Below are positions 15,487-24,237 of a stretch of DNA of 64,000 nucleotides, one piece after another; position 1 is the stretch's first letter; every line of letters begins with the position of its first letter. The DNA lies in contig NZ_JADPZX010000001.1 in assembly GCF_015712165.1 (NCBI RefSeq), positions 4,972,001-5,036,000 of the forward strand, written 5' to 3'. This DNA is from Streptomyces spinoverrucosus. GTDB taxonomy: Bacteria > Actinomycetota > Actinomycetes > Streptomycetales > Streptomycetaceae. A program made the translations under genes and the position numbers. The notes below the pieces were generated by a model. It saw only the letters and a list, made by a program, of their open reading frames with translations, had not been told where the DNA came from and did no database searches.

Positions 15487-16335
15487 ATGGCCAGCGACTC
15501 GTACCTGAAGGAGCTGGGACAATTCCTCAAGGCGCAACGGGCCAAATTGAGTCCGCGCACTGTCGGCCTGCCCGACAGTGGGGGCCGACGGCGTGTGGCC
15601 GGATTGCGGCGGGAGGAGGTCGCCCTGCTCGCCGCCATCAGCACCGATTACTACACCCGGCTGGAACAGGGCCGCATCCAGCCGTCCGCGCCGCTCCTGA
15701 CAACGCTCGCGCAGGTCCTGCATCTGGACGACGAGCAGCGCGATCACCTGTTCGAACTGACCGGACGGCAGACGGGCCGCCCCCGCCGTGGGGCCGCACA
15801 GAAGGTGCAACCGCAGTTGCGCCGACTGCTGGACGACCTCACCGTGACTCCTGGCGTGGTGCTCGGCCGCCGTATGGACGTCCTGGCCTGGAACCCGCCC
15901 GCCGCCGCCCTGCTCACCGATTTCGCGCAGCTGCCCATGGGCAGGCGGAACTACGCGCGCGTCCTCTTCACCGACCCGCGGATGCGGTCGCTGTACGCGG
16001 ACTGGCGGACGGTCGCCCGCGACGCGGTGTCACAGCTGCGCACTCTGTCCGCCCGGTACCCGGACGATGCGCGGCTGACCGCTCTGGTCGGCGAACTCTC
16101 GGTGCTGGACAAGGACTTCGGGCAGTGGTGGGCAGGCGATCACGCGCCGCCGCGCAACCTGGGCACGAGGAGGTTCCGGCATCCCGTCGCAGGCGAGCTG
16201 GTCCTCGACGGGGACGCGTTGACCTGCGGCATCAACTCTGATCAGGTGCTTGTCGTGTGGACCGCGGAACCCGGCACCTCTTCCTACGACGGATTGCGTC
16301 GGCTCGCCTCGCGTGCCGGCACGATCCGGGCCTGA
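15487..16335 (+). CDS. XRE-family regulator with MmyB-like ligand-binding domain (copy 1)
   Basis: 282 residues from ATG 15487 (GTG 15472 would add MRLVG). An N-terminal helix-turn-helix (LGQFLKAQRAKLSPRTVGLP, RVAGLRREEVALLAA, STDYYTRLEQGR) covers residues 10-65. The MmyB-like ligand domain follows (VLGRRMDVLAWNPPAAALL, RTLSARYPDD, LGTRRFRHPVAGELVL). Members of this family bind small hydrophobic ligands and control nearby oxidoreductase genes. It overlaps nothing and is followed 115 bases later by a paralogue. An operator-like element precedes it. Confidence 0.9.
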   Translation: MASDSYLKELGQFLKAQRAKLSPRTVGLPDSGGRRRVAGLRREEVALLAAISTDYYTRLEQGRIQPSAPLLTTLAQVLHLDDEQRDHLFELTGRQTGRPRRGAAQKVQPQLRRLLDDLTVTPGVVLGRRMDVLAWNPPAAALLTDFAQLPMGRRNYARVLFTDPRMRSLYADWRTVARDAVSQLRTLSARYPDDARLTALVGELSVLDKDFGQWWAGDHAPPRNLGTRRFRHPVAGELVLDGDALTCGINSDQVLVVWTAEPGTSSYDGLRRLASRAGTIRA

Positions 16336-16397
16336 TCCGGCGAACGCGGGAACGCGGCCCCGCGGTATCGATTTTCCGTACCCGGGTTTCCGTACCC

Positions 16398-16415
16398 GGG
16401 AGAGATTCCTCCCCC
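16398..16415. promoter_or_regulatory. XRE/MmyB-type operator copy b
   Basis: GGGAGAGATTCCTCCCCC lies 35 bases upstream of the second XRE regulator start at 16451. It shares the outer G and C runs and the central GATTCCTCC with the copy at 22969. Direct repeats of CCGTACCCGGG precede it (16378-16400). Confidence 0.55.
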
Positions 16416-16450
16416 TCATTTTCCCGCCACTTCCTGCGACGCTGGATGCC

Positions 16451-17317
16451 ATGTACAGCAGAGCACCTTTGGAACTGGGGGATTTCCTCAAGGAATGCCG
16501 TGCACGTATCAGCCCGCGCACCGTCGGTCTGCCTGAGTCGAAGTCACCCCGGCGGGTGGCCGGTCTGCGACGGGAGGAAGTCGCTCGGCTCGCGGGGATC
16601 AGCACCGGTTGCTACACCCGGCTGGAACAGGGGCGGGCCGCCGTGTCCGGATCGGTGCTCGCCACACTCGTGCGCGTGCTGCACCTCGACGACGACGAGC
16701 GAGACCGTCTGTTCGAGCTCGCCGCCCGGGACGAGCGCGCTCCGCGCCGTCGGCCGGTGCAGAAAGTCCACCCACGGTTCAGACGTCTCCTGGACGAGCT
16801 GAGCACGACCCCCGCGCTCGTCCTGGGGCGACGCATGGACGTCCTGGCCTGGAACGCCCTGGCAGCCGCTCTTCTCACCGACTTCGGCCGAATCCCGCGG
16901 AAGAAGCGCAACTACGCCCGGCTGGTCTTCACCGACCCCCGCCTCCGGGAGACCTGCCCCGACTGGTCGACGATCGCCCGCAGTTGTGTCGCCCAGCTGC
17001 GACTGGAGGCCGCCAAGAGCCCTGACGACCCCGGGCTGACCGCACTGGTCGGCGAACTGTCGGTGGCGGACGCCGACTTCCGGCAGTGGTGGGCGGGCCG
17101 CCACGCGGCCGGCCTGTGCATGGGCACCAAGAGGCTGCGCCATCCGGTCGTAGGCGACCTCACGCTCGGCTGGTCCACCCTGACCTGCGCGGGCGATCCG
17201 TCCCAGCACCTGGTGATGTGGACCGCAGAGCCAGGGAGCCCCTCCGACGACGGACTGCGCTTCCTCGCGTCCTGGTCCGCCGGTCCGCAGGACCCTGCCG
17301 AGGGCGCGACGCCATGA
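16451..17317 (+). CDS. XRE-family regulator with MmyB-like ligand-binding domain (copy 2)
   Basis: 288 residues, close paralogue of the upstream gene. The DNA-binding part is ISPRTVGLPESKSPRRVAGL then RREEVARLAGISTGCYTRLE. The ligand part includes VLGRRMDVLAWNALAAALLT, KRNYARLVFTDPRLRE and GTKRLRHPVVGDLTLGWSTL. ATG 16451 fits the family N-terminus; the frame is open from 16250 but that would run through the operator. Tandem copies with different ligand pockets suggest different inducers acting on the same operators. Confidence 0.9.
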   Translation: MYSRAPLELGDFLKECRARISPRTVGLPESKSPRRVAGLRREEVARLAGISTGCYTRLEQGRAAVSGSVLATLVRVLHLDDDERDRLFELAARDERAPRRRPVQKVHPRFRRLLDELSTTPALVLGRRMDVLAWNALAAALLTDFGRIPRKKRNYARLVFTDPRLRETCPDWSTIARSCVAQLRLEAAKSPDDPGLTALVGELSVADADFRQWWAGRHAAGLCMGTKRLRHPVVGDLTLGWSTLTCAGDPSQHLVMWTAEPGSPSDDGLRFLASWSAGPQDPAEGATP

Positions 17318-17358
17318 CGGGCCGACGAGACTGTCCGAACGGGCGGGGGCGGGGCGGG

Positions 17359-18024
17359 TCATGCGCCGGGACGGACGTAGCCGGTCTGGTAGGCGATCAC
17401 GACGAGTTGGGCGCGACTGCCGACGCCGAGCTTGGTCATGATGCGGTTCGCGTGGGTCTTGGCGGTCGAGGGCGAGATACGGAGCTGCTCGGCTATGGCG
17501 TCGTTGGAGAGGCCCGCGGCCACCAGCATGAGGACTTGGCGCTCGCGTGTGGTCAGGCTCCTCAGCTCCGCGGCTCCGGTACTCGGCCTCTCCGGCGTGG
17601 CGAGGTAGCGGTTGATGAGCGCCTTGGTCGCGCCGGGTGACAGCAGGCACTCTCCGTCGGCGACCAGCCGGATGGCGTGGAAGAGGTCGGGCAGGCCGAC
17701 CCCCTTGCCGAGGAACCCGCTGGCCCCCGCGCGCAGCGCCTGGAAGACGTACTCGTCGGCTTCGAAGGTCGTCAGCATCAGCACTCGTACGTCCGTCAGG
17801 CCTTGGTCCGCCGTGAGGGCGCGGGTTGCGGCGATGCCGTCCATGCCGGGCATCCAGATGTCCATCAGGACGACATCGGCACGGGCGCTGCGGGCCAGTC
17901 TGACTGCCTCGTGGCCCGTGGCGGCCTCCCCGACCACCTCCAGGTCCGGTTCCGACTCGATGAGTATGCGGAAGCTGCTACGGACGAGGGCGTGGTCGTC
18001 GGCCAGCAGAACGCGGATGGTCAT
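17359..18024 (-). CDS. NarL-family response regulator, orphan
   Basis: 221 residues. Receiver domain: acidic pair in VLLADDHALV, phospho-acceptor Asp in VVLMDIWMPGMDG, Thr in VLMLTTFEADEYV, Lys in ASGFLGKGVG. The C-terminal LuxR helix-turn-helix is LTTRERQVLMLVAAGLSN then STAKTHANRIMTKLGVGSRA. The start at 18024 gives a standard N-terminus (MTIRVLLADDH). No histidine kinase is next to it. The DNA just upstream holds scraps of an MFS transporter, so a deletion may have removed the partner. It ends convergent with the second XRE regulator, 41 bases away. Confidence 0.9.
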   Translation of the reverse strand: MTIRVLLADDHALVRSSFRILIESEPDLEVVGEAATGHEAVRLARSARADVVLMDIWMPGMDGIAATRALTADQGLTDVRVLMLTTFEADEYVFQALRAGASGFLGKGVGLPDLFHAIRLVADGECLLSPGATKALINRYLATPERPSTGAAELRSLTTRERQVLMLVAAGLSNDAIAEQLRISPSTAKTHANRIMTKLGVGSRAQLVVIAYQTGYVRPGA

Positions 18025-18039
18025 CCTCGCCTCCCGTGA

Positions 18040-18250
18040 GCGGGGGTCGCGCGCGGTGTCCACGAGCCGGTGCAGCAGCAACAGTCCCAGGGCGGTGATC
18101 GGCGGTGCCGAGCACCGGGAAGACCTTCCAGCGCCCGACGCGCGAGACGATCGGGCCCGACACCGTGGAGCGTCAGCAGCAGCCCGAGCACCATCGGCAG
18201 CATGTGGACACCCGACGTCGTGGGTGACACCCCCTGCACGGCCTGAGAAG
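18040..18250 (-). pseudogene. Remnant of a DHA2-type MFS drug exporter, three frames
   Basis: Read leftward, three consecutive frames line up with one transporter segment: VQGVSPTTSGVHMLPMVLGL, then GPIVSRVGRWKVFPVLGTA, then ITALGLLLLHRLVD. This is the helix 9-10 region of an EmrB/QacA-like exporter. Two frameshifts and the lack of either end show a dead fragment of about 70 codons. It ends just before the orphan response regulator, which may once have been downstream of it. Confidence 0.65.
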
Positions 18251-18400
18251 GTCCGGCCCCTGCTCGTCCACGTCCTGCGCCACCGACGCTTCCTCCGCTG
18301 CCGGTCGGCAATCTCCAGGAATGCCCGCTGCCGACTTCCTCGTCGGGGCAGGTCGTCCACTGACGGTAGCTGCGCGGAATCGAATTCGTATTGCCGTAAA

Positions 18401-18423
18401 GGGGGGAAGAATCTCTCCCCTGG
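18401..18423. promoter_or_regulatory. XRE/MmyB-type operator copy c
   Basis: GGGGGGAAGAATCTCTCCCC (18401-18420) followed by TGGATA. It is about 220 bases upstream of the MFS gene at 18646 and is the best match to the consensus, with the same TGGATA tail as the copy at 25874. It probably governs the MFS-SDR transcription unit. Confidence 0.65.
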
Positions 18424-18436
18424 ATAAGGCGCGCCC

Positions 18437-18460
18437 AGGTAAGGAATCCTCCTCTTACCT
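18437..18460. promoter_or_regulatory. Perfect 7-bp inverted repeat next to operator c
   Basis: AGGTAAG (18437-18443) and CTTACCT (18454-18460) are 10 bases apart, 14 bases downstream of the XRE-type operator. It could be a second regulator's site on the same promoter or a small leader hairpin. Confidence 0.4.
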
Positions 18461-18645
18461 TCTTCTCCTCATGCGGGAGAGGCTATTGCCGGGCGCGGAA
18501 AGGCGGAGCCGGACACCCAGAAGTGACATGAGCTTCTGCGAGGAGACGAACGCGGTCCCCTGTTCGGCCGGTAGTCGGTCCGCCCCCCGGGCCCTGCATC
18601 GAGCGATCAGCCCAGCCGAGCTGCACCACCTACCTGGACACCTGC

Positions 18646-19875
18646 ATGGACAATTCCAACACCTCCACGCCGAGCACCCCAGCCGTGGCGGGTACGAACA
18701 GAATGAGCCGCGGCCTGGCCCTGCTGTTCGCGATCGCCGGCGGCACCGCGGTAGCCAACCTCTACTGGGCTCAGCCGTTGCTCGACTTCATGGCCGACGA
18801 CCTGCACGCCTCCCACGCCGTCGCGGGCTGGCTGGTGACGGCCACGCAGATCGGCTATGCGGCGGGGGCACTGTTGCTGGTGCCACTCGGCGACGTCCTC
18901 GACCGGCGCCGGTTCATTCCCGGGCTGATGCTCTGCGCGGCCGTGGCCCTCATCGCCTGCGCGCTCGCTCCGTCCATCGGCGTGTTCCTGGTCGCGATCA
19001 CCCTCCTGGGCCTGACCACCGTCAGCGGCCAGCTGCTGACCCCGCTCGCCGGTGACCTCGCCGACGACACCCATCGCGGGCAGGTGGTGGGGACCGTCGT
19101 GTCCGGGCTGCTCATCGGCATCCTCGTCTCCCGCACCATCAGCGGACTCATCGCCGACGCCGCCGGATGGCGTGCCATCTACGTTGTCGCCGCTGCGGCA
19201 GCGGTCGTCTTCGCGCTGCTGCTGCGCCGTGCGATCCCCCAGCTCCCTCCGAAGGCGCACCTGCCGTACCCGCGGCTGCTGCTCTCGGTCTGGCAGGTGA
19301 TCCGGCAGGAGCGTACGGTGCGCTGGACCCTGGCGCTGGGTGCCACCGCCTTCGGTGTCTTCACCATGTTCTGGACCGCCCTGACCTTCCTGCTCAGCGC
19401 GGAGCCGTTCTCCTACTCGGTCTCCGTCATCGGCCTGTTCGGCCTCATCGGCCTGGTCGGGGCGCTGGCCGCCCAGCGCGCGGGCCGGCTCCACGACCGG
19501 GGCTGGTCCCTTCCGGCGACCGGATGGGGCTGGGCCGCGATCGTGGTCTCCTTCGTCGTCGCGGCCATCGGTGAGCGTTCCGTCGTGCTGATCATCGTGG
19601 CCATAGTGCTGCTCGACATCGCCGTGCAGGGCGTGAACATCCTCAACCAGACGCGGTTGTTCGCGATCGCACCGGGGGCCCGCAGCCGCCTCAACACTGC
19701 CTTCGTCACCTGCAACTTCGTCGGCGGCGCGATCGGCTCGGCCGCCGCCTCCGCACTGTGGTCCGCCGGCGGCTGGACGGCGGTCTCACTGACCGGCGCC
19801 GTCCTCGGTTGCGCCGCACTCCTCATGTGGGCGCTCGGCTGCCGCGGACCGCTCCACGACCAGCGAAACGGCTGA
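18646..19875 (+). CDS. MFS exporter, YnfM/NepI-like
   Basis: 409 residues, 12 predicted membrane helices. MFS signature A is LVPLGDVLDRRRFIPGLML between helices 2 and 3. The N-terminus (ALLFAIAGGTAVANLYWAQP) is typical of the YnfM/NepI-like branch, which exports small metabolites. It is followed 63 bases later by a short-chain dehydrogenase on the same strand, and the operator at 18401 lies upstream, so the pair is likely an operon inside the XRE/MmyB regulon. The substrate is unknown. Confidence 0.87.
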   Translation: MDNSNTSTPSTPAVAGTNRMSRGLALLFAIAGGTAVANLYWAQPLLDFMADDLHASHAVAGWLVTATQIGYAAGALLLVPLGDVLDRRRFIPGLMLCAAVALIACALAPSIGVFLVAITLLGLTTVSGQLLTPLAGDLADDTHRGQVVGTVVSGLLIGILVSRTISGLIADAAGWRAIYVVAAAAAVVFALLLRRAIPQLPPKAHLPYPRLLLSVWQVIRQERTVRWTLALGATAFGVFTMFWTALTFLLSAEPFSYSVSVIGLFGLIGLVGALAAQRAGRLHDRGWSLPATGWGWAAIVVSFVVAAIGERSVVLIIVAIVLLDIAVQGVNILNQTRLFAIAPGARSRLNTAFVTCNFVGGAIGSAAASALWSAGGWTAVSLTGAVLGCAALLMWALGCRGPLHDQRNG

Positions 19876-19938
19876 GCACCCCCACCACCCCGAACTCGCT
19901 GCCCCGCATTCTCCTGTTCACGTTTGGAGCGCTTTCAC

Positions 19939-20901
19939 ATGAATACCGCACAGCACAGGATCGGCTCTGGTTTCGACGCCACGAGCACCGCCGCCGACGT
20001 CCTCAAAGGCATCGACCTGAGCGGGAAGCTCGCGATCGTCACGGGCGGCTACTCGGGCATCGGCCTGGAGACCACCCGCGCGCTCACCCGTGCCGGTGCC
20101 CACGTCGTCGTCCCCGCGCGCCGTCCGGCGGACGCCCGAGAGGCACTGAACGGGACACCGGGCGTCGAGGTGGACGAGTTGGACCTCGGTGATCTGGAGA
20201 GCGTACGCGGCTTCGCGGAGCGGTTCCTCGCCGCCGGCCGGCCCGTCGACCTCATCATCGACAGCGCCGGAATCATGGCCTGCCCCGAGACCCGGGTCGG
20301 ACCCGGCTGGGAGGCCCAGTTCGCGATCAACCACCTCGGCCACTACGCCCTCGTCAACCGTCTCTGGCCGGCTCTCGAACAGGGCCGTGCGAGGGTCGTC
20401 TCCGTCTCCTCCGGCGGCCACCACATGTCCGGCATCCGCTGGGACGACATCCACTGGACGCGGGGCTACGACAAGTGGCAGGCGTACGGGCAGGCCAAGA
20501 CCGCGAACGCGCTGTTCGCCGTCCATCTGGACAAGCTTGCCGAGGAGTTCGGCGTCCGGGCCTTCGCCGTGCATCCCGGGGTCATCATCACGCCCCTCCT
20601 GCGGCACGTGCCGGAGGAGGAGAGGGTGGAGTTCGGCTGGTTCGACGAGGACGGAAACCTGCGCAACCCGGACTTCTTCAAGAACCCGCAGCAGGGCGCG
20701 GCCACGCAGGTGTGGGCGGCGACCTCGCCCCAACTCGCCGGCCTGGGCGGCCTCTACCTCGAGGACTGCGACGTAGCCGAGCCCGCTCCCGCCGACGGCG
20801 AGATGCGCGGTGTCAAGGACTGGGCGACCGATCCGGAGCAGGCGGCACGCCTGTGGGAGCTGTCGGCGGAACTGACGGGTGTGAACGCGTTCGCCGCGTA
20901 A
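19939..20901 (+). CDS. Short-chain dehydrogenase/reductase
   Basis: 320 residues, atypical-length classical SDR (WW-domain-oxidoreductase-like). NAD(P)-binding motif: AIVTGGYSGIGLETTRAL. Other landmarks: NSAG-equivalent IDSAGIMACPETR, catalytic Ser in VVSVSSGGHHMSG and YGQAK in QAYGQAKTANALFA (Tyr and Lys of YxxxK). ATG 19939 has GGAG nine bases upstream and is preferred over TTG 19924. It is second in the MFS-SDR unit. MmyB-type regulators often neighbour SDR genes, so this may be a key target. It ends at a strong terminator. Confidence 0.9.
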   Translation: MNTAQHRIGSGFDATSTAADVLKGIDLSGKLAIVTGGYSGIGLETTRALTRAGAHVVVPARRPADAREALNGTPGVEVDELDLGDLESVRGFAERFLAAGRPVDLIIDSAGIMACPETRVGPGWEAQFAINHLGHYALVNRLWPALEQGRARVVSVSSGGHHMSGIRWDDIHWTRGYDKWQAYGQAKTANALFAVHLDKLAEEFGVRAFAVHPGVIITPLLRHVPEEERVEFGWFDEDGNLRNPDFFKNPQQGAATQVWAATSPQLAGLGGLYLEDCDVAEPAPADGEMRGVKDWATDPEQAARLWELSAELTGVNAFAA

Positions 20902-20904
20902 CAC

Positions 20905-20942
20905 GTGTGTGGCCGGACGTCATACGTCGTCCGGCCACACGC
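20905..20942. terminator. Bidirectional terminator between convergent genes
   Basis: GTGTGGCCGGACG (20907-20919) and CGTCCGGCCACAC (20928-20940) form a perfect 13-bp stem, extendable by two pairs, with an 8-base loop. It separates the SDR gene (+) from the oxidoreductase gene (-). Confidence 0.8.
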
Positions 20943-20991
20943 ACGCGGTGGCGTCGAGGGCGGTCGCCTCAGCGCCCGCATGTGCCCCGCA

Positions 20992-21924
20992 TCAGAAGGT
21001 CAGCACCATGCGGCCACGCACACCGCCCGCGGCGAGGAGCCGGTGTGCCTCGGCGGCCTGTTCGGCCGGAAACGTCCTGGCGACCCGGAGCGTGATCCGG
21101 CCGTCCTCCACCTGCTGCCGCAGCCGGTCGAGCTCGGCCCGCTCCCGGGCGTAGCGGAACACGACGATCGGCTGGTAGACGATGCCCCGTTCACCGGGAC
21201 CGTCGTAGCCCAGCAGCGTGACCACTCGGCCGCCGTCACGCACCGCCCGGGCGGTGAGAGCGCCGAGCGAGGCTCCGTCGAGGAGTCCGTCGACGCCTTC
21301 CGGGACCTCCGTGCGTACTAGGTCGGGGTATTCGGCGCCGCGGCGGAGGACGATGTCGGCGCCGAGTTCCTTGACCAGGGTCTCGTCCTGCTCCGACGCG
21401 TCGGCCACCACCCGCAGCCCGTCCGCCTTGGCCAGCTGGATCGCGTAACCGCCCACCGCGCCCGCCGCACCGGTGACGGCGACGGTCTGCCCGGCCGCCA
21501 GGCCGAGCGTGTCCAACGCCAGGCGGGCGGTCAGACCGTTCATCGGCAGAGTCGCGGCCTGCACGTCGCTCGCGCCGTCGGGTGCGCGCACCACGGACTC
21601 CGCCGGGACCACGACCTGCTCGGCGTAGGCGCCGTGGGAACCGTCGGCGAGCACGATCGCCATCACCTGGTCGCCGACGCGCAGGTCCGTGTCCGTACCC
21701 GCGCCGATCTGGTCCACCACGCCGGCGGCCTCCATGCCGGGAACGAACGGCGGCCGGGCGTCCGGAGACCGGGCGGGTCCCCTGCGCCGGAGGGCGTCGA
21801 CTGCGTTGACGGTCGCGGCGCGCACCCGGATGCGCACCTCTCCCGGACCGGCATCCGGGGCAGGCAGCTCAAGAACCTGAAGCACCTCCGGCCCACCGAA
21901 TTCCGTGAAACCTACAGCCTTCAT
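20992..21924 (-). CDS. NADP-dependent oxidoreductase (QOR-like MDR)
   Basis: 310 residues from ATG 21924, chosen because GAGGTG lies six bases upstream; ATG 21948 would add MSDNEVLR without a clear ribosome site. GroES-like half: AATVNAVDALRRRG and VPGMEAAGVVDQIGAGTD. Rossmann half: VAVTGAAGAVGGYAIQLA. Zinc ligands are absent, as in NADPH-quinone/enone reductases. It resembles the protein at 7282-8187 but is not a recent copy. The XRE-type operator at 22025 lies about 100 bases upstream. Confidence 0.88.
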   Translation of the reverse strand: MKAVGFTEFGGPEVLQVLELPAPDAGPGEVRIRVRAATVNAVDALRRRGPARSPDARPPFVPGMEAAGVVDQIGAGTDTDLRVGDQVMAIVLADGSHGAYAEQVVVPAESVVRAPDGASDVQAATLPMNGLTARLALDTLGLAAGQTVAVTGAAGAVGGYAIQLAKADGLRVVADASEQDETLVKELGADIVLRRGAEYPDLVRTEVPEGVDGLLDGASLGALTARAVRDGGRVVTLLGYDGPGERGIVYQPIVVFRYARERAELDRLRQQVEDGRITLRVARTFPAEQAAEAHRLLAAGGVRGRMVLTF

Positions 21925-22024
21925 GCGAAGCACCTCGTTGTCTGACATAGGTCGTCGAGGTGTTCGACTTTTCCGTCTCGCATACGCCCGGAAAAGGGGA
22001 AGAATTTTGGCGGGGATACGGCTA

Positions 22025-22048
22025 CAGGGGGGACACATTCTTCCCCCC
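22025..22048. promoter_or_regulatory. XRE/MmyB-type operator copy d
   Basis: On the minus strand the site reads GGGGGGAAGAATGTGTCCCC followed by CCTG, about 100 bases upstream of the oxidoreductase start. A further half-site, GGGGAAGAATTTT, lies at 21996-22008, between it and the gene. Confidence 0.65.
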
Positions 22049-22064
22049 ACATGAGCGAAAGCGT

Positions 22065-22934
22065 TCAGGTCGTCGCGTCGGACGCCGTCGGCTTCTGGTC
22101 GGCGGCCCAGGAGGCGAGGAGCCGCAGCCCGTCGTGGGACGGAGAGCCGGGTTCGGCGTTCCACACGATGATGTGCTGGTCGGGGTCCGTGCCGCAGGTG
22201 AGCGTGTTCCAGTCCAGCGTCAGCTCGCCCACCACCGGATGACGCAGCTTCTTGACGCCCTGGCCCCGCATCGCGACGTCGTGCTCGGTCCACCACTGCC
22301 GGAACTGCGCGTCACGGGCGGAGAGTTCCTCGACCAGTGCGGTGAGGGGCTGGTCGTCGGGGTAGCGCGCGCTCTCCATGCGCAGCTGGGCGATGGCCAG
22401 CCGGGTGACCTCCTCCCAGTCGACGTACAGCTCACGCATCCAGGGTTCGGTGAACAGCAGCCGGACGAACACACGCTCCTGCTCGGGGTAGCGCCCGAAG
22501 TCGGTCCACAGGGCGGCGGCGAGCTGGTTCCAGCCGAGGATGTCGGTGCACCGGCCGATGACAAAGGCCGGTGAGGAGGTGAGATCGTCCAGCATGCGCT
22601 GCAGCTGCGGGTCCACCTGCTGGCGCTCGCGGTACGCGGACGTGCGCACCCGCTCCTTCGCCGCGAGGTCGAAGAGGTAGGCCCGCTGGTCGTCGTTCAG
22701 CCGCAGCACCTGGGCGATCTCGTCGAGCAGGGGAGCCGACGCTTGGAGCCGGCCCTGCTCGATCCGCGTGTAGTACTCGGTGCTGATCGCGGCGAGGAGT
22801 GCCACCTCCTCACGGCGCAACCCCTTCACACGCCGTCGCTGACCGCCGCGGAGACCGACATCGGAGGGGGTGAGCTCAGCACGACGCGCCTTGAGGAACT
22901 CACCCAGCTCGTTCAGATGAGGGTTGCGGTTCAT
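22065..22934 (-). CDS. XRE-family regulator with MmyB-like ligand-binding domain (copy 3)
   Basis: 289 residues from ATG 22934. DNA-binding part: LNELGEFLKARRAELTPSDV, then VKGLRREEVALLAAISTEYY. Ligand part: SPAFVIGRCTDILGWNQLAA, RMESARYPDDQPLTALVEEL and GVKKLRHPVVGELTLDWNTL. It is the most diverged of the three copies here. It stands between the oxidoreductase gene and a four-gene redox operon, all on the minus strand. An operator copy lies 35 bases upstream, so it probably represses itself. Confidence 0.9.
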   Translation of the reverse strand: MNRNPHLNELGEFLKARRAELTPSDVGLRGGQRRRVKGLRREEVALLAAISTEYYTRIEQGRLQASAPLLDEIAQVLRLNDDQRAYLFDLAAKERVRTSAYRERQQVDPQLQRMLDDLTSSPAFVIGRCTDILGWNQLAAALWTDFGRYPEQERVFVRLLFTEPWMRELYVDWEEVTRLAIAQLRMESARYPDDQPLTALVEELSARDAQFRQWWTEHDVAMRGQGVKKLRHPVVGELTLDWNTLTCGTDPDQHIIVWNAEPGSPSHDGLRLLASWAADQKPTASDATT

Positions 22935-22968
22935 AACGCTCAGCCTGTCACAAACGGAGCACCGTGTA

Positions 22969-22988
22969 GGGGGGACAGATTCCTCCCC
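22969..22988. promoter_or_regulatory. XRE/MmyB-type operator copy e
   Basis: GGGGGGACAGATTCCTCCCC lies 35 bases upstream of the third XRE regulator. Spacing to the start codon equals that of copies a and b, which supports a common autoregulatory layout. Confidence 0.6.
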
Positions 22989-23072
22989 TGGCTGATCGGC
23001 CAGTGGGCGGCGACGGCCGGTGACCCGGTGCGCGATCGCGCACCGGGCCACCAGCGGAGGCGTTTCGGATCG

Positions 23073-23771
23073 TCAGCCCAGCGCCTTGACCAGCTCCTGG
23101 GCGAGGGGGACGGCCGAGTACGGGTTCTGGCCGGTGTAGAGGGTGCGGTCGACCACGACGTGCGGGGTGAACGGCTCGGCCTCGCGGTAGTCGGCCTTGA
23201 GTTCGCCCACGAGACGGTCCTGGAGCAGCCACTTGGCGCGGTCCGCGAGACCGTTCTGCTTCTCCTCGGTGTTGGACAGGCCGGTCAGACGGTAGCCGGT
23301 GAACGGGGACGTGCCGTCGGGGCCGATGGTGGCCAGCAGGGCGGCGGGGCCGTGGCAGACCAGGGAGACCGGCTTGCCGGAGGCGAGCCAGTCGGTGAGG
23401 AGCCTGCCGGAAGCGGCGTCGTCGGGCAGGTCCTCCATCGGGCCCCAGCCGCCGGGGTAGAAGACGGCCACGTAGTCGTCGATGTTCACGTCCTCGATGC
23501 GCATCGGGTGTGCCAGCTCGGTGGCCTCCCGCAGCGCGGTCCGCATGCGCTCGGCGCCTTCCTCACCGCCGTTGAACTCGGCGGTGAGGCTGAGGGCGTC
23601 GGCGGTCGGCGGCACACCGCCGGGGGTCGCCGCCGCGATCTCGTATCCGGCCTCCTTGAAGACCTGGTAGGGACCGAGGGCCTCCTCGGCCCAGAAACCG
23701 GCGGGCTGGCGGGTTCCGTCGGCCAGCGTCCAGTGGTCGGACGCGGTGATCACGAAGAGGATCTTCGCCAT
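23073..23771 (-). CDS. DJ-1/PfpI-superfamily protein (type 1 glutamine amidotransferase-like)
   Basis: 232 residues. The nucleophile elbow is VSLVCHGPAALLATIG, with Cys followed by His-Gly, as in Hsp31/YajL-type proteins. FWAEEALGPYQVFKEAGYEI and YVAVFYPGGWGPMEDLPDD are typical flanks. Such proteins convert methylglyoxal to lactate or act as stress chaperones. It is the last gene of a minus-strand run (hydrolase, flavodoxin-like, SnoaL-like, DJ-1-like) with short gaps, hence one operon. The context suggests reactive-electrophile defence. Confidence 0.88.
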   Translation of the reverse strand: MAKILFVITASDHWTLADGTRQPAGFWAEEALGPYQVFKEAGYEIAAATPGGVPPTADALSLTAEFNGGEEGAERMRTALREATELAHPMRIEDVNIDDYVAVFYPGGWGPMEDLPDDAASGRLLTDWLASGKPVSLVCHGPAALLATIGPDGTSPFTGYRLTGLSNTEEKQNGLADRAKWLLQDRLVGELKADYREAEPFTPHVVVDRTLYTGQNPYSAVPLAQELVKALG

Positions 23772-23795
23772 GGGGAGCTCCTGATGAGGGGAGGG

Positions 23796-24188
23796 TCAGC
23801 CCTTGAGGGCTTCCTGGAGGACGTGGCTGTCGGCGATCTGCCGCATCCGTACGACCTGGCCGTCGCGGACGGTCCACAGGTGCAGGAACCGGACGTCGGC
23901 CGTGTTCCCGGTCTTCGTCTCGGCGTGGTAGTGGCCGTAGACGAAGACATGGCCGGTCTCGTCCGCGTAGAACTCCTCGGGCACCGCGCCGAAGGACTCG
24001 TAGTTCGGCATCGTCTTGCCGAAGAAGTCCGTGGCCACGCTCTCCCAGCCGTGATAGACACCGCTGTTCGGGAAGCCGGGGGTGATGTCCCAGACGAAGT
24101 CCGGAGCCATCACCTCCTTGGTGACCTCGGGTGCCATTCGGGACTCGTAGACCCGGCGGATGACGGCGAGGCTCGGGGAATCGGACAT
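23796..24188 (-). CDS. SnoaL-like / NTF2-fold protein
   Basis: 130 residues, one NTF2-like cone domain. MAPDFVWDITPGFPNSGVYH, ESVATDFFGKTMPNYESFG and RFLHLWTVRDGQVVRMRQIA are the expected strand-helix pattern, so a small hydrophobic ligand or steroid-type isomerase/cyclase role is possible. It is 24 bases upstream of the DJ-1-like gene, with which it is surely co-transcribed. No function can be named more closely. Confidence 0.82.
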   Translation of the reverse strand: MSDSPSLAVIRRVYESRMAPEVTKEVMAPDFVWDITPGFPNSGVYHGWESVATDFFGKTMPNYESFGAVPEEFYADETGHVFVYGHYHAETKTGNTADVRFLHLWTVRDGQVVRMRQIADSHVLQEALKG

Positions 24189-24237
24189 GGCTGTGCTCCT
24201 TGCGGGGGGTGGGTGAAACGGAAAAAGGGTCCTGTGA

